This document shows positions 55,643-64,000 of a DNA stretch of 64,000 nt, piece after piece. How positions within the stretch are numbered: position 1 is the first letter of the stretch; each line of letters begins with the position of its first letter. Source of the stretch: Rhodosporidiobolus odoratus (Eukaryota > Basidiomycota > Microbotryomycetes > Sporidiobolales > Sporidiobolaceae); contig JAOANU010000002.1 in the NCBI GenBank assembly GCA_034387635.1, positions 496,001 to 560,000 on the forward strand, written 5' to 3'. The position numbers and the translations under genes are program-made. The notes below the pieces were generated by a model that did no database searches, had not been told where the DNA came from, and saw only the letters and a program-made list of their open reading frames with translations.

Positions 55643-56794
55643 CTAGTACCCGCCCGCCCCCGGGGCATTCTCACCCTCACGCTTCAAGCTAAGGAGGATC
55701 TCCTTGAACCGACTCAGGTCCTGCTTGGACTTGGTCGTCGTCTTTGAACGAGAATCTTGTAGGTCGACGAGGCTGCAGATGCGTTCCCAGGTGGTGCCTT
55801 GGGCGAGCGAGTCAGAGAGTTGAGATTTGAAGGCTTCTTCGTCCTCTCTGCGAAGATGAGAAAGCATGAGTATACAGTTGCTCCGTACCACTGTGACGGT
55901 CGTTCTCGCAAGAGACCGTCTCCGCGAGAGAGAGATATTTTCCGCCAGGACAGCGAAGGAGCACGGAGAGCATGAAAGGGAGTGAGGAATCACTACTTAC
56001 TTGTTCTTGGCAATGTCCTTTTCCTTCCGTTCGTTGTACTCCTTGTAGAAGTTATCGATGGCGTTGCGTGCCTTGGCGACCGTCTCTTCCTTCTTGCGCG
56101 CCGCTTCCTCCTCTCGTCGAGCGATTTCCTCTGCTTGCTTTTCGCGCCAGGACCTGCGGAAAGTGAAATAGGTGCATTGTAAGTACAATGTCCACGTCGT
56201 GATGTAGAGGCGCGCGCAATCGACCCGGTTTTCAAAGGACCGAGCGAAAGGAACTGGAGCAGAGGAGAAAGAACGAACCTGATGAACTCGGACTCTCCCT
56301 CTTCTTGCGGTGCGGGCGTGCCGGAGAAGGAAGGCGGCTGCTGGAAAGCGGGGGCGGCGAGTCCGATAGGGCTAGGTGACGGTGCGAAGCCGTTCGTCTG
56401 CTGAGGCTGCAGGAAGGGAAAGAGGGTAAGTGAACATATTCTCCTCGAGGCGGCCCTGACCGGATAGCTCAAGCATGACAGGACTCGCCTCTTCGCTGGG
56501 CACCTGTATCTCCGGATACTCGTTCTCGAACGCGGCAAACTCGTTCTCTCCCGTCACGGAAACCTGATTCCCTGCAGCGCCCCCATTTGCGGCTGGTGGT
56601 GCGCTGCTGAAGCCTCCGAGGTCGTCGTCACCATCGAGGTCGGGGAAAGCGGCGGCTGATTGTTCATAGTCTTTGTCGAAGGCGGCTGATGAAGGCGCGG
56701 CGCCAAAGGACTCTCCCAGCAACTCCTGCTCACGCTTGAGGAAGTCTTGGGTGGGGTCTTGCTGGGTGTTTTCGGTTCCGAATAAATCGTCCAT
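55643..56794 (-). CDS. CLC1: Clathrin light chain
   Basis: Clathrin light chain binds the heavy-chain hub in coated vesicles. The start MDDLFGTENTQQDP leads to an acidic N-terminal half (DKDYEQSAAAFPDLDGDD, ENEFAAFENEYPEIQ, the last being the conserved light-chain core next to the family's EYP motif). An intron near 56.4 kb joins the segment to NGFAPSPSPIGLAAPAF. The heavy-chain-binding helix follows: ESEFIRSWREKQAEEIARR, EEAARKKEETVAKARNAI, DNFYKEYNERKEKDIAKNK. The tail EDEEAFKSQLSDSLAQGTTW, ERICSLVDLQDS ends in KREGENAPGAGGY. Four exons. Length and order match fungal light chains. Confidence 0.93.
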
Positions 56795-57565
56795 TGTAGC
56801 ACTGGGCTAGAGTGTATGAGCGTGAGGTGTTGATGGTGAGATGGAATGCGTGGAAGTGGGGCGGACTCTGCTCCTTCTCTCCTACACTAGCTAGTTCAGC
56901 GATATCTAACAATGTACAACAGGTGTCCGTCAGTCATCCCCCGGCTGTCGCTGAATTCACTCGGACCCTCCTCATCGAGATTTCGCCGGTGTCCTTCACC
57001 GGTCACCTCCTCCTCGATCCTTCACCGCCCGTTCACACGTCAGCCATCGAGTGGGAAAATATGGACACCGCTCTGGCAGCAGCACAGGTGGCATCAGACG
57101 CCATTGACGAGCCGGCCTTTCGGGAAAAGCGGTGTTCGCCCAACGCATTCTCGTGCACCGCGACTTTGCCCATCCCCTCATCGCGCCTCGCTGCCGAAGC
57201 TTACAGTAGAGCCTCTGTGTAGTGGATGGCCTGATGTGCGTCCCGGCTAGCAGCGAGCGGGAGCACCGTGGATTTCTCGCCCGGTACACTTTCCCCCACT
57301 TCCATTTTCTCGCCAAGGAGGTCGGGGCTTTGCCAAGCTTGTCGCAGATTCCGGTGGGGCTCAATGAAGCACCTGTACTCTATTCTGCGTCTCTTTTCTT
57401 TCTTTACCTCTTGCTCTGTTGCTGAGCCCGCTGGTTTTCCCGTTTAAAGGCTTTTTCCTGGCGAAGTTGCCCTGTTCACATGGGCACGACAGCAACCGTT
57501 GGTCGACGGCACACGCCAACCGCTACACGGCCGCTACCACCTCGACATCATGGACAATCCGCGTT
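56795..57565. other. Divergent intergenic region
   Basis: This is the promoter region of clathrin light chain and possibly of the small gene to the right. Frames at 56812-57364 on both strands overlap each other, with no domain or splice support. Confidence 0.4.
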
Positions 57566-58065
57566 GATGGCTCAGCACCACTCAGTGTTTTTTTCCCGGA
57601 CCGCCATCAACCTCTTCCTTAAGGCCCCCAGCTCCTCGAATGCCCGCCTCAGGCCTGACTGACCCGTCCGACATTCGAGTCACCGCTCTGAGAATAACAC
57701 TCAGCAGAGCACCACGGCGTCCTCTTCACCTTCCCGCCTCGGCTGACCAACCAGGCGAGGACTCTGGGGGGGTTTGCGTGCGCCGATTGCTCCTCCGCAC
57801 TCCTGCTTCTCCCTGACCGACCCTCACCTGGTTTTTGCAGGATCCCGTACTATCAAGTCCCCTGGAGTCTTTCTGGTGGTCCGATGTACGTCTCCCCCTT
57901 TCTGCTCGCTTTCGCCGACTTCTTGCTTACCTTCCCGTTTTACGCGTTAGCAAGAAAGTCTTTGGCATGGAAGCCGGCGTCGGGTTCGGGCTTACCATCC
58001 CCATCATTCCCTTCTTGCAGTACTATGGCCCGCAACTGAGGCACCGGTACTCGGTCGAGCATTGA
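57566..58065 (+). CDS. Small mitochondrial-type protein, COX7c-like (5' end unresolved)
   Basis: Three exon-like blocks join in frame at the 3' end. One encodes HHGVLFTFPPRLTNQARTLGG. The next encodes IPYYQVPWSLSGGPI and begins after TTTTTGCAG at 57840. The last encodes KKVFGMEAGVGFGLTIPIIPF and QYYGPQLRHRYSVEH with a TGA at 58063-58065. The short membrane segment with GFGLTIP resembles cytochrome c oxidase subunit VIIc, a single-pass inner-membrane subunit, but the rest is not a close match. An ATG at 57566 opens MAQHHSVFFSRTAINLFLK, which looks like a presequence, yet its frame stops before a usable donor. The first exon and start are therefore not settled. Confidence 0.4.
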
Positions 58066-58431
58066 AGCGGGAGGTGAGGAAGAGGTCTTGGGAATGTGAC
58101 AGGCGGAAAGCAACTTTGTCGAGGGACTGTAAGGCTGCGTTCGTTTCTGTCGTATCTGTGCAATGACCGGCCCGTCTGTGGATGCTGACCTTGGCGGGAG
58201 CGAGGTTTCTAACAGCAACGCAGCTTGAAGAGAACAAGACAAGCAGGAGTATACTCTGCGCATTCGGTAAGCAGGAAAGGAGACGAAGTTTGTAGAGTCA
58301 AAAGAAGAGACGTGTGTACTTCAAGCATTTGATTCCTACGGCGTCGCCTTCCTTCTTCGGTTTCGTCCCTCGTCCCTACCTTTTCTCCTTTTTTTCCCCG
58401 CGCGCCGACCAGCTTCTTCCTCTGCCTACTT
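58066..58431. other. Intergenic region between convergent genes
   Basis: These are the 3' flanks of the small COX7c-like gene and the third BTB-like gene. No other feature is seen. Confidence 0.5.
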
Positions 58432-59697
58432 CTACTCCGCAAGCTGTTCAGCCAGGAGCATGGCCGTTCCCGCCGCTCCGTCCAGTTCACCGCGGAGCGC
58501 TTGCTGCTTCATCTCTTTCGTCGCTTTGGCACTCTTCACGGTCTCCCAATTGTCCACCACATAATCCAACACTGCGTCCCTGACATTGGGGTAGTAAGTG
58601 GAGACGTCGGAATAGAGCTCATAGGCGGCGTTCTCGGGGGTAAGCTGCGAGACGAGGTTGTCGAGGGCGAGGGCACAGAGTTCCTGAAGCTCGAGAAGGT
58701 GTGCGAGGCGGTAAATGCTCTTGGGGGAAGAAGGCTGAGGAACGAGAGGATGCTTTGCGCCGCGCTCCGCTACGGCGACTGTGTGAGCCTGAGTCGCTTC
58801 GAGGCGAGACTTGCCCGAGGTGCGGAAGGAAGAACGGAGAGGCGCGAAGGAGATGTGGTGAGACTGAAGCCAGACGAGGACAGCGAGGTAGGTAGAGTAG
58901 GAGGAGTCGATGACGGTGATGGTCTTGAAGGGCGTGCTCGTCTGGACCTCCTTCTTCCGTATGGCTTTTTCCGCCTCGGCCTTGTCCGTCTCCTCGTCCG
59001 ATTCCTCGAAGGTGTAAGGAGCTACGTCAGCCGCCTGAAGCGAAGTCTCCGTCGAGGCGCTTCCTTCGGCGAAAGCGGAAGACAATGCGGTCTTGTAGTG
59101 CGGGCTGGACTGGATGAGAAGGGCTTCATTCGCCCAGAGCTGCTGACCGGTGCGAGGGAAGACGAGGCGGACATCCGAAGCGCTCGGGTTACGGGACATT
59201 GCTGGCAGCGTCGGGGAGTCAGTGGATCTGTCGACTGCCGCAGTAGAAATCCACGCACCTGCCACCGTGCGAGCGAAGTTTTCGCGCTCTTGCACAAGCT
59301 GCAACCTCAGTAAATCGCTCGATATCTGCGCCTCATGCAGCTCAACGCTGACATTGAAGCTCAAATCGTAGGAGCGGTTTGGTGCGGTTGTCCCGATGCC
59401 TGAGATGCGACCCTCTTCTTGTGGCGGGAACTCCCCAGCGTGAAACAAGTGTGCCCAGTTCGATGTAGAGTATCCGACTTGGCTGGCTGTGATGGACCCA
59501 CTCGAGATATAAACCGAATCTCCTCCGCCAGACCAGTGCAAGTAGTATTGGTTGCCGGTTCTATCGAATCCAAACGAGAATTGGGCTTTTAGCCCTTCGA
59601 TGGTGAAAGCGGCCGGGACGTAGTCATAACTACCCCTATAGTTGTTGTAAGCGCCCTGCGATAAGTGAAGAACGCCTTCGTAGCTGAGGGTTGACAT
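58432..59697 (-). CDS. MATH/BTB-like protein, lineage-specific family (copy 3, intact)
   Basis: Exons 59697-59259 and 59201-58432 give 402 residues with a normal GT-AG intron at the same site as in the other copies. The order of parts is clear here. A MATH-like N-terminus (MSTLSYEGVLHLSQG, FTIEGLKAQFSFGFDRTG, VYISSGSIT, YDLSFNVSVEL) comes first, then a BTB/POZ-like domain (ASDVRLVFPRTGQQLWANEA, HYKTALSSAFAEG, VAPYTFEESDEETDK, YSTYLAVLVWLQSHHISFAP). Last is the family tail (PKSIYRLAHLLELQELCALA, VLDYVVDNWETVKSAKATKE, AMLLAEQLAE). The start at 59697 matches the MSTL start of copy 2. A role as a ubiquitin-ligase adaptor is only a possibility. Confidence 0.75.
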   Translation of the reverse strand: MSTLSYEGVLHLSQGAYNNYRGSYDYVPAAFTIEGLKAQFSFGFDRTGNQYYLHWSGGGDSVYISSGSITASQVGYSTSNWAHLFHAGEFPPQEEGRISGIGTTAPNRSYDLSFNVSVELHEAQISSDLLRLQLVQERENFARTVAGAWISTAAVDRSTDSPTLPAMSRNPSASDVRLVFPRTGQQLWANEALLIQSSPHYKTALSSAFAEGSASTETSLQAADVAPYTFEESDEETDKAEAEKAIRKKEVQTSTPFKTITVIDSSYSTYLAVLVWLQSHHISFAPLRSSFRTSGKSRLEATQAHTVAVAERGAKHPLVPQPSSPKSIYRLAHLLELQELCALALDNLVSQLTPENAAYELYSDVSTYYPNVRDAVLDYVVDNWETVKSAKATKEMKQQALRGELDGAAGTAMLLAEQLAE

Positions 59698-60334
59698 AGT
59701 GGGCGATGACACGAAGGAGGAAGAGAAGGAAGGGAGAGGGACGAGCGGGCGACTTGCGCGTGGGGTGACCTCCTATTCCTGTGCTAGCTGAGTCTTGCCT
59801 TGTTTCGTGAGACGGAATAGACAACCAGTCCTCGCATGCTCCAGTCGTAGTGAATCGAAAGAAAAATTGCCCAGGAAAAGTCTGTCAGGCGGATCATCAT
59901 CCGACGTCCTGAGCTTTCCTATACCTACCTGCCCTGTTCGGACGTATAGCGAATCCCACTGTCGCAAGCTACCGTAGTCTGTGCCCAGCGCGTCGGCCCT
60001 GCACACGCAACCCTTGCCATCCTGCCCGCGCATCCCGCCATTCGTCCGGATCCGCCTTTCCGCATGGACGCGCCTCGTGTCTGCGTCGCCGCGGGTTCAT
60101 CCTTGGACAGTAGCACCGATACTGCTCGGACTGCGACAGCTTATACGACTGCGGTGGAGAGTCCTATATGTAAGGATCGAATAAATCGCCGCTGGAAGAC
60201 GATGTGAGAGAGATGTGCATCGCCTGCGCTTTCCTCGAGCAGAGGGCAAAGGGCGCGTTCTGGATGCGAAGTGAGGGTATACATTAGCCGAACTAAGAGC
60301 ACATCTGTGTATGCTGTACAACACAAAGGACAAA
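59698..60334. other. Intergenic region upstream of BTB-like copy 3
   Basis: The 637 bases lie between the BTB-like start and the stop of BET1, both on the minus strand. Small frames on both strands overlap and none has domain support. Confidence 0.5.
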
Positions 60335-61156
60335 TCACCTGTATGAAGGGAAGTGAGCGAGAGAACGAGAACGAACGAGACAAGGACGTACCGTCGCCAT
60401 ACCCAAGTCCAAAAGAATACCATGCACACGATCAGGAGGAAGCCCATCCCTACAACATGAGATAGATGGGTCAATTCGGAGGGAGAAAACCACAAAAAGG
60501 AAAAACGTACACAAACACCACTGCCCGCCTTGCCGCCGTGCCATCTTTTGCATCTTCTTCATTGTGCCGCTTAAAACACTGCCCGTTTCCCCAAAGGTGT
60601 CGTTCTGAGCGGTACCGGGGAGGAAGGCAACAAGTCAGCAATCCGAGAGAACGGGCGAGCAAAAGGGAGAAGACAAACGCACCATACCGCCCAGCATCTT
60701 GGTGGAGTCCCGCACTTCATTGCCAATGTTGATGGTAATCTATTAGCCATGGTCGTATGCGAGCACGGGAGGCAGCGGGAAAGTGAGCCTCTTCCCGGCT
60801 GGTCGGCGAAAGAAACGACATGACCACGCACATTCTTCAACAGCTTGACCTTCTGACTCAAGCCTTCTAACGCCTCCTCGTTCTGCCCCTCCAGATCTTC
60901 TGCTGTTCGGTCTGCGGCGTAGCGGTCTCCCTGTCGATTGTACATAGGTAGTGGGGAGGAAGATCGGGAGGAGAAGAGGGCGGCACGGTCCCGATGGAGG
61001 AGGCCATCTCTGCAAACGGTCCAGAAGGTCCGTCAGCCCTCTCTGCACGGCAAAGACGCGTCCCGACCGTCGTATAGCGGTAGCGAGGCGGTGTTGCTGG
61101 AAGTGGAGCTGGGCGAGGGGGAAGAAAGCGTACCGGCCGGAGTAGATTGCGCTCAT
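60335..61156 (-). CDS. BET1: BET1 SNARE
   Basis: BET1 is the Qc-SNARE of ER-to-Golgi vesicle fusion. Six exons: a 23-base first exon (61156-61134, MSAIYSG), 61009-60832, 60739-60683, then one from 60604, one carrying the membrane anchor, and a terminal exon that contributes one base plus the stop (60338-60335). The protein has GLLHRDRAALFSSRSSSPLP, the SNARE heptads DRTAEDLEGQNEEALEGLSQ, KVKLLKNITINIGNEVRDS, KMLGGMNDTFGETGSVLSG and MKKMQKMARRQGGQW. The transmembrane tail CLWMGFLLIVCMVFFWTWVWRR completes it. Length near 130 residues, as usual. It is divergent from TFC4 with only 162 bases between the starts. Confidence 0.9.
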
Positions 61157-61318
61157 GCTGGAGATATGCGAGTTTGTGTCGTCGTAGCTTAGACGCAGCC
61201 CATACCAGCCCAGGGGAGTGCAAAGCGTGTTCAAGGTGAAAGACAACTGATGAGAATGGGTTAACCTCGACTACTCACCTCGCTTGTTTGTTAATGACCT
61301 ACAAGCACTACTAACAGC

Positions 61319-64000
61319 ATGGACAACTTATTCCCAGACCTCGACTCCTTCACCCAACCTTCCACTTTCACTTCCTCCTCCTTCGCTCTCGACCCTGCCC
61401 TCGCAGGACCCGGTCCATCTTCCTCTGCAACCCGCGCACGCCTGTCTCAAGGTGGCATATACTGGGGAGACAACGACCGAGACCAAGGACTCGACTACTC
61501 AGACTCGCAGCTTGAGGACGACGAGGATGAAGACAGCGACGAGGAGGAGACAGATGCAGAGGATGAGTATGCCGCTGCTACGCAAAGGGGCCAGGCAGGC
61601 AAGAGGGCGAGAAGCGGTCAGGGTGGGCTGCGCGGGGCGGACGGGAATGTGATCCCCGGTGGGAGCTTGAAGGGAAAGGAGAAAGCCTTTGATCAGGATG
61701 GCTTGTTCGACGGTGAAGACGACGCGACTGGGGCGGAGGACATCAGGTAAACATGATCTTACTCGTTGCATACCAGTTCTAGCTGACACCGACCCCCCGC
61801 AGCCGTCTGATCAACGCCATCTCCGCTTCGAACTCTACCGGAGTCGGCGGGGCAACCGCACTTGATAAGGAGTTCGACCGTTCCATCGCTTACGAGCTGG
61901 AGCCGTTCGACCCGGATCTGATCGAAGATATGAGCGTCGGCATCAAGGGGAGGAAGCGTCGCAAGGGTGGTGGGCGGGTGCGCTTCTTCCCGTGCTTTTC
62001 TCGCTTGGGAAGGTCATGTTCATTCCCAAGCATTCCTGACCCTGACCCTTTCCAACTTGTAGGGTCGTCGCGCAGCAGCCGACATTGAGCCGTCACCGGA
62101 AGTCAAGCGCCTCCTCGGTCAAGGCAATCAAGCCTACTCGGAAGGGCGTCTCCTCGAGGCGATCGAGCTTTTGAGCGAAGTCGTTCGGATCGACCCGATT
62201 ATCCGTGTCTCCTGGTACACTCTTGCCACAATTTACGAGGAGATGGAGGATCGAGAGAAGGCTGTGCAGTGCAAGATCGTTGCGACGCATCTCGTCGGAG
62301 GGAAACACAGTTCGCAGGATTGGGTGGAGCTTGGGAGGGAGTCGCGGTAGGTCCCTTCGTCGCCGTTCTTCCACGAGGAGGCTGACATACATACCTGCGC
62401 AGTGATCTCGGTCTGCTTCACCAAGCCATCTACTGCTTTACGCAAGCCGTCAAGGCAAACAAGGAGGATGTCGATGCCATGTGGGATCGTGCCATTCTCC
62501 TCAAGCTGTCTGGCGCTACTAGCATGGTCAGCGTTCTCTACGTCTGTGCGCCGTGCCTCGTGCTGATCTACCTTATCATCACAGGCCATCAAAGCCTTCC
62601 TCGCCCTTCTCTCCCTCCTTCCGCACGACCCCGGTGTACTGCGCGAACTCGCACCGCTCCTCGCATCTACTCATCAATACGCCCAAGCTACTTCCCTCCT
62701 CCTCTCCGCCTTCTCCTACTATCGTCAACTCGTCCCGCTCATCACGCCCGACAGCGTCGACCTCCTCAACACCTACGGATACGGCGACCTCGAAACCCTT
62801 TGCGACATACTCCTGTTGCAGAGGAATTGGGCAGAGACAGTCAGAGTCGTAAGGCAGGGGGTAAGGTGGCTGCAGGGCCGAGAGGAGGAAACAGGGTGGG
62901 ATGCAATGGAGGATGATAGGGAGTATGACGAGGAACGGAAGGTCCGGGATGGATGGGAGAAGGGCAATACGTGGTTTGAGTTGGAGCCTACGTATGAGTT
63001 GGACGTCAGGCTGAGGTCTAGGTTGGGGTTGGCGAGGTTAGGCATGAATTGGGTGCCGGAAGCTCAGGTTCGCCTATTCCACCGAGAGCTTAACCTTGAT
63101 TATTTTTCGCTGACACGTCTCACTGTTCTCATTCGCAGCGTCACTTCGACATCGTTTGCATGGAGGACGTCGCGCAATTCCCAGAACTCTTTGGTGCCAT
63201 AGGCGAGGCTTTCTACGACCGTGGCATGTACGAGAATGCGCTTGACGTGTACCAGCTGATCGCTGAGCACGAAGAGGTGGGTTGGTATCTCGCTAAGCCG
63301 TCGACCAATATGTGCTGACCTACTGCGCCTGAACCCCTCAATGATATGCCGCGTGCTAGACCAATGGACCGGTAGTCTGGCTCAAAATCGCTCAGTGCCA
63401 CCAGGCGATGGGAGACTATGAGGATGCAAGGGAATGCTATGACCATGGTGAGCCGCGATCTCTTGGAGGTCTACTTAAGCCCGATCGTTTGCTCGTCGCT
63501 AGACTGACTCTCCTTTCCTTCCCTTCCCTTGTCAACCTCAGTCGTCGCTGAAGAGCCTGACAATCTCGAGGCAAAGCTCGCTCTCGCCAAGGTTCTTGAG
63601 CACCTCAGCCAACCTGCGCGTGCTCTGCAGCTCATCAAGGAGGGTAAGCCTGTCGTACCGCCTCATGTTACCCCAACGCTTCGAAGCTCACCCCTTCACT
63701 CTTCCTTCAGTCATCACAACTCGAGAGGGTCAGGAAGCTGCGATTGTCGACGAGAACGGACGTCGACGACGCCGTCGTCCCTGGGTGTCAAGGGAAGAAC
63801 GCGCCGCTCGCCAAATGAACCGCGAAGACGCCGAACGTGCCCGCCACACCGAGTTCCAACTGTCTTTCTCTCAGCTCGCCCAACTCGACCCCGCCGTCGC
63901 AACTGGAGACGAAGAAGCGCTCAATCAATGGCTCGAGATTGCCACGGGCTTGGTCGACTCGTTCAGGAGCACGAAACAGCTTTTCCCGTCCGATTTCAGG
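61319..64000 (+). CDS. TFC4: TFIIIC subunit TFC4/Sfc4 (GTF3C3), 3' end outside window
   Basis: TFC4 (tau131) is the TPR subunit of TFIIIC that recruits TFIIIB for RNA polymerase III transcription. The start MDNLFPDLDSFTQPST opens an acidic N-terminal region (EDEDSDEEETDAEDEY) followed by a basic patch (GIKGRKRRKGGGR). TPR arrays begin with EVKRLLGQGNQAYSEGRLLEA, EVVRIDPIIRVSWYTLATIY and DREKAVQCKIVATHL. DLGLLHQAIYCFTQAVKAN and AMWDRAILLKLSGATSMAIK follow, then a break rich in charged residues. A second array has LFGAIGEAFYDRGMYENALD, VWLKIAQCHQAMGDYEDARE and NLEAKLALAKVLEHLSQPAR. It ends in frame at the window edge after FRSTKQLFPSDF. Introns near 61750, 61980, 62350, 62520, 63070, 63280, 63450 and 63640 are short. 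Confidence 0.92.

Noticed and set aside
56996..57364. 122-codon minus-strand ORF between clathrin light chain and the COX7c-like gene
   Set aside because: It is overlapped by plus-strand frames of equal quality, its residue composition is unlike the coding regions here, and no domain is seen.

Overview
This 64-kb window comes from a nuclear chromosome of a yeast-like basidiomycete. The closest match I can suggest from sequence style is Pucciniomycotina, Microbotryomycetes (Rhodotorula/Sporobolomyces type). The grounds are: GC-rich, tightly packed genes; many short introns (mostly 50-100 bases) with GTGCGT/GTACGT/GTAAGT donors; CT-rich promoter tracts; Ser/Ala/Pro-rich linkers; and conserved eukaryotic housekeeping proteins. 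The placement is inference; no database search was run. I saw no rRNA, tRNA, CRISPR array, insertion sequence or transposon.

Layout, left to right. 1-6 kb: the 3' end of a KRE6/SKN1 beta-glucan synthesis gene, a small unknown gene, and a convergent pair of MATH/BTB-like paralogues, one open and one decayed. 6-15 kb: a long Ser/Pro-rich protein with repeated KL-x-FFG motifs, NECAP (endocytosis), translin-associated factor X, and a secreted probable GPI-anchored Ser-rich protein. 15-27 kb: nucleoporin NUP82/NUP88, a PQ-loop transporter, UTP5/WDR43 (ribosome biogenesis) and the class I histone deacetylase RPD3. 27-40 kb: an FSH1-type serine hydrolase, a CPL1-like secreted Cys-rich protein, the low-molecular-weight tyrosine phosphatase, BUD31 (splicing), mitochondrial DnaJ MDJ1, DDI1 (ubiquitin shuttle protease) and an EXPERA-domain membrane protein. 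40-49 kb: a surface block with a GH43-like secreted hydrolase, a very large secreted PIG-L deacetylase carrying several discoidin-like modules, and a small secreted Cys-rich protein. 49-55 kb: a divergent glycosylation pair, an HtrL/YibB-like type II Golgi-type protein and a gene that fuses a nucleotide-sugar transporter to a GT47 exostosin glycosyltransferase. 55-64 kb: clathrin light chain, a small COX7c-like gene, a third MATH/BTB-like paralogue, the SNARE BET1, and TFC4 (TFIIIC), cut by the window end.

Most genes are unlinked housekeeping functions. The functional grouping worth attention is the cell-surface/secretory block at 40-55 kb. The transporter-GT47 fusion is the most unusual object: eight exons keep one 1,027-residue frame with no stop at the domain boundary, and the predicted topology puts the catalytic domain in the lumen into which the transporter delivers its substrate.

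Gene structure is also notable. There are in-frame microexons of 12, 15 and 16 bases (phosphatase, RPD3, EXPERA protein). Three introns are required to be GC-AG by reading frame (BTB-like gene, NUP88, FSH1-like gene). Exon boundaries were worked out by hand from splice consensus plus frame. Where frames did not close (C-terminus of the GPI protein, 5' end of the COX7c-like gene), this is stated.
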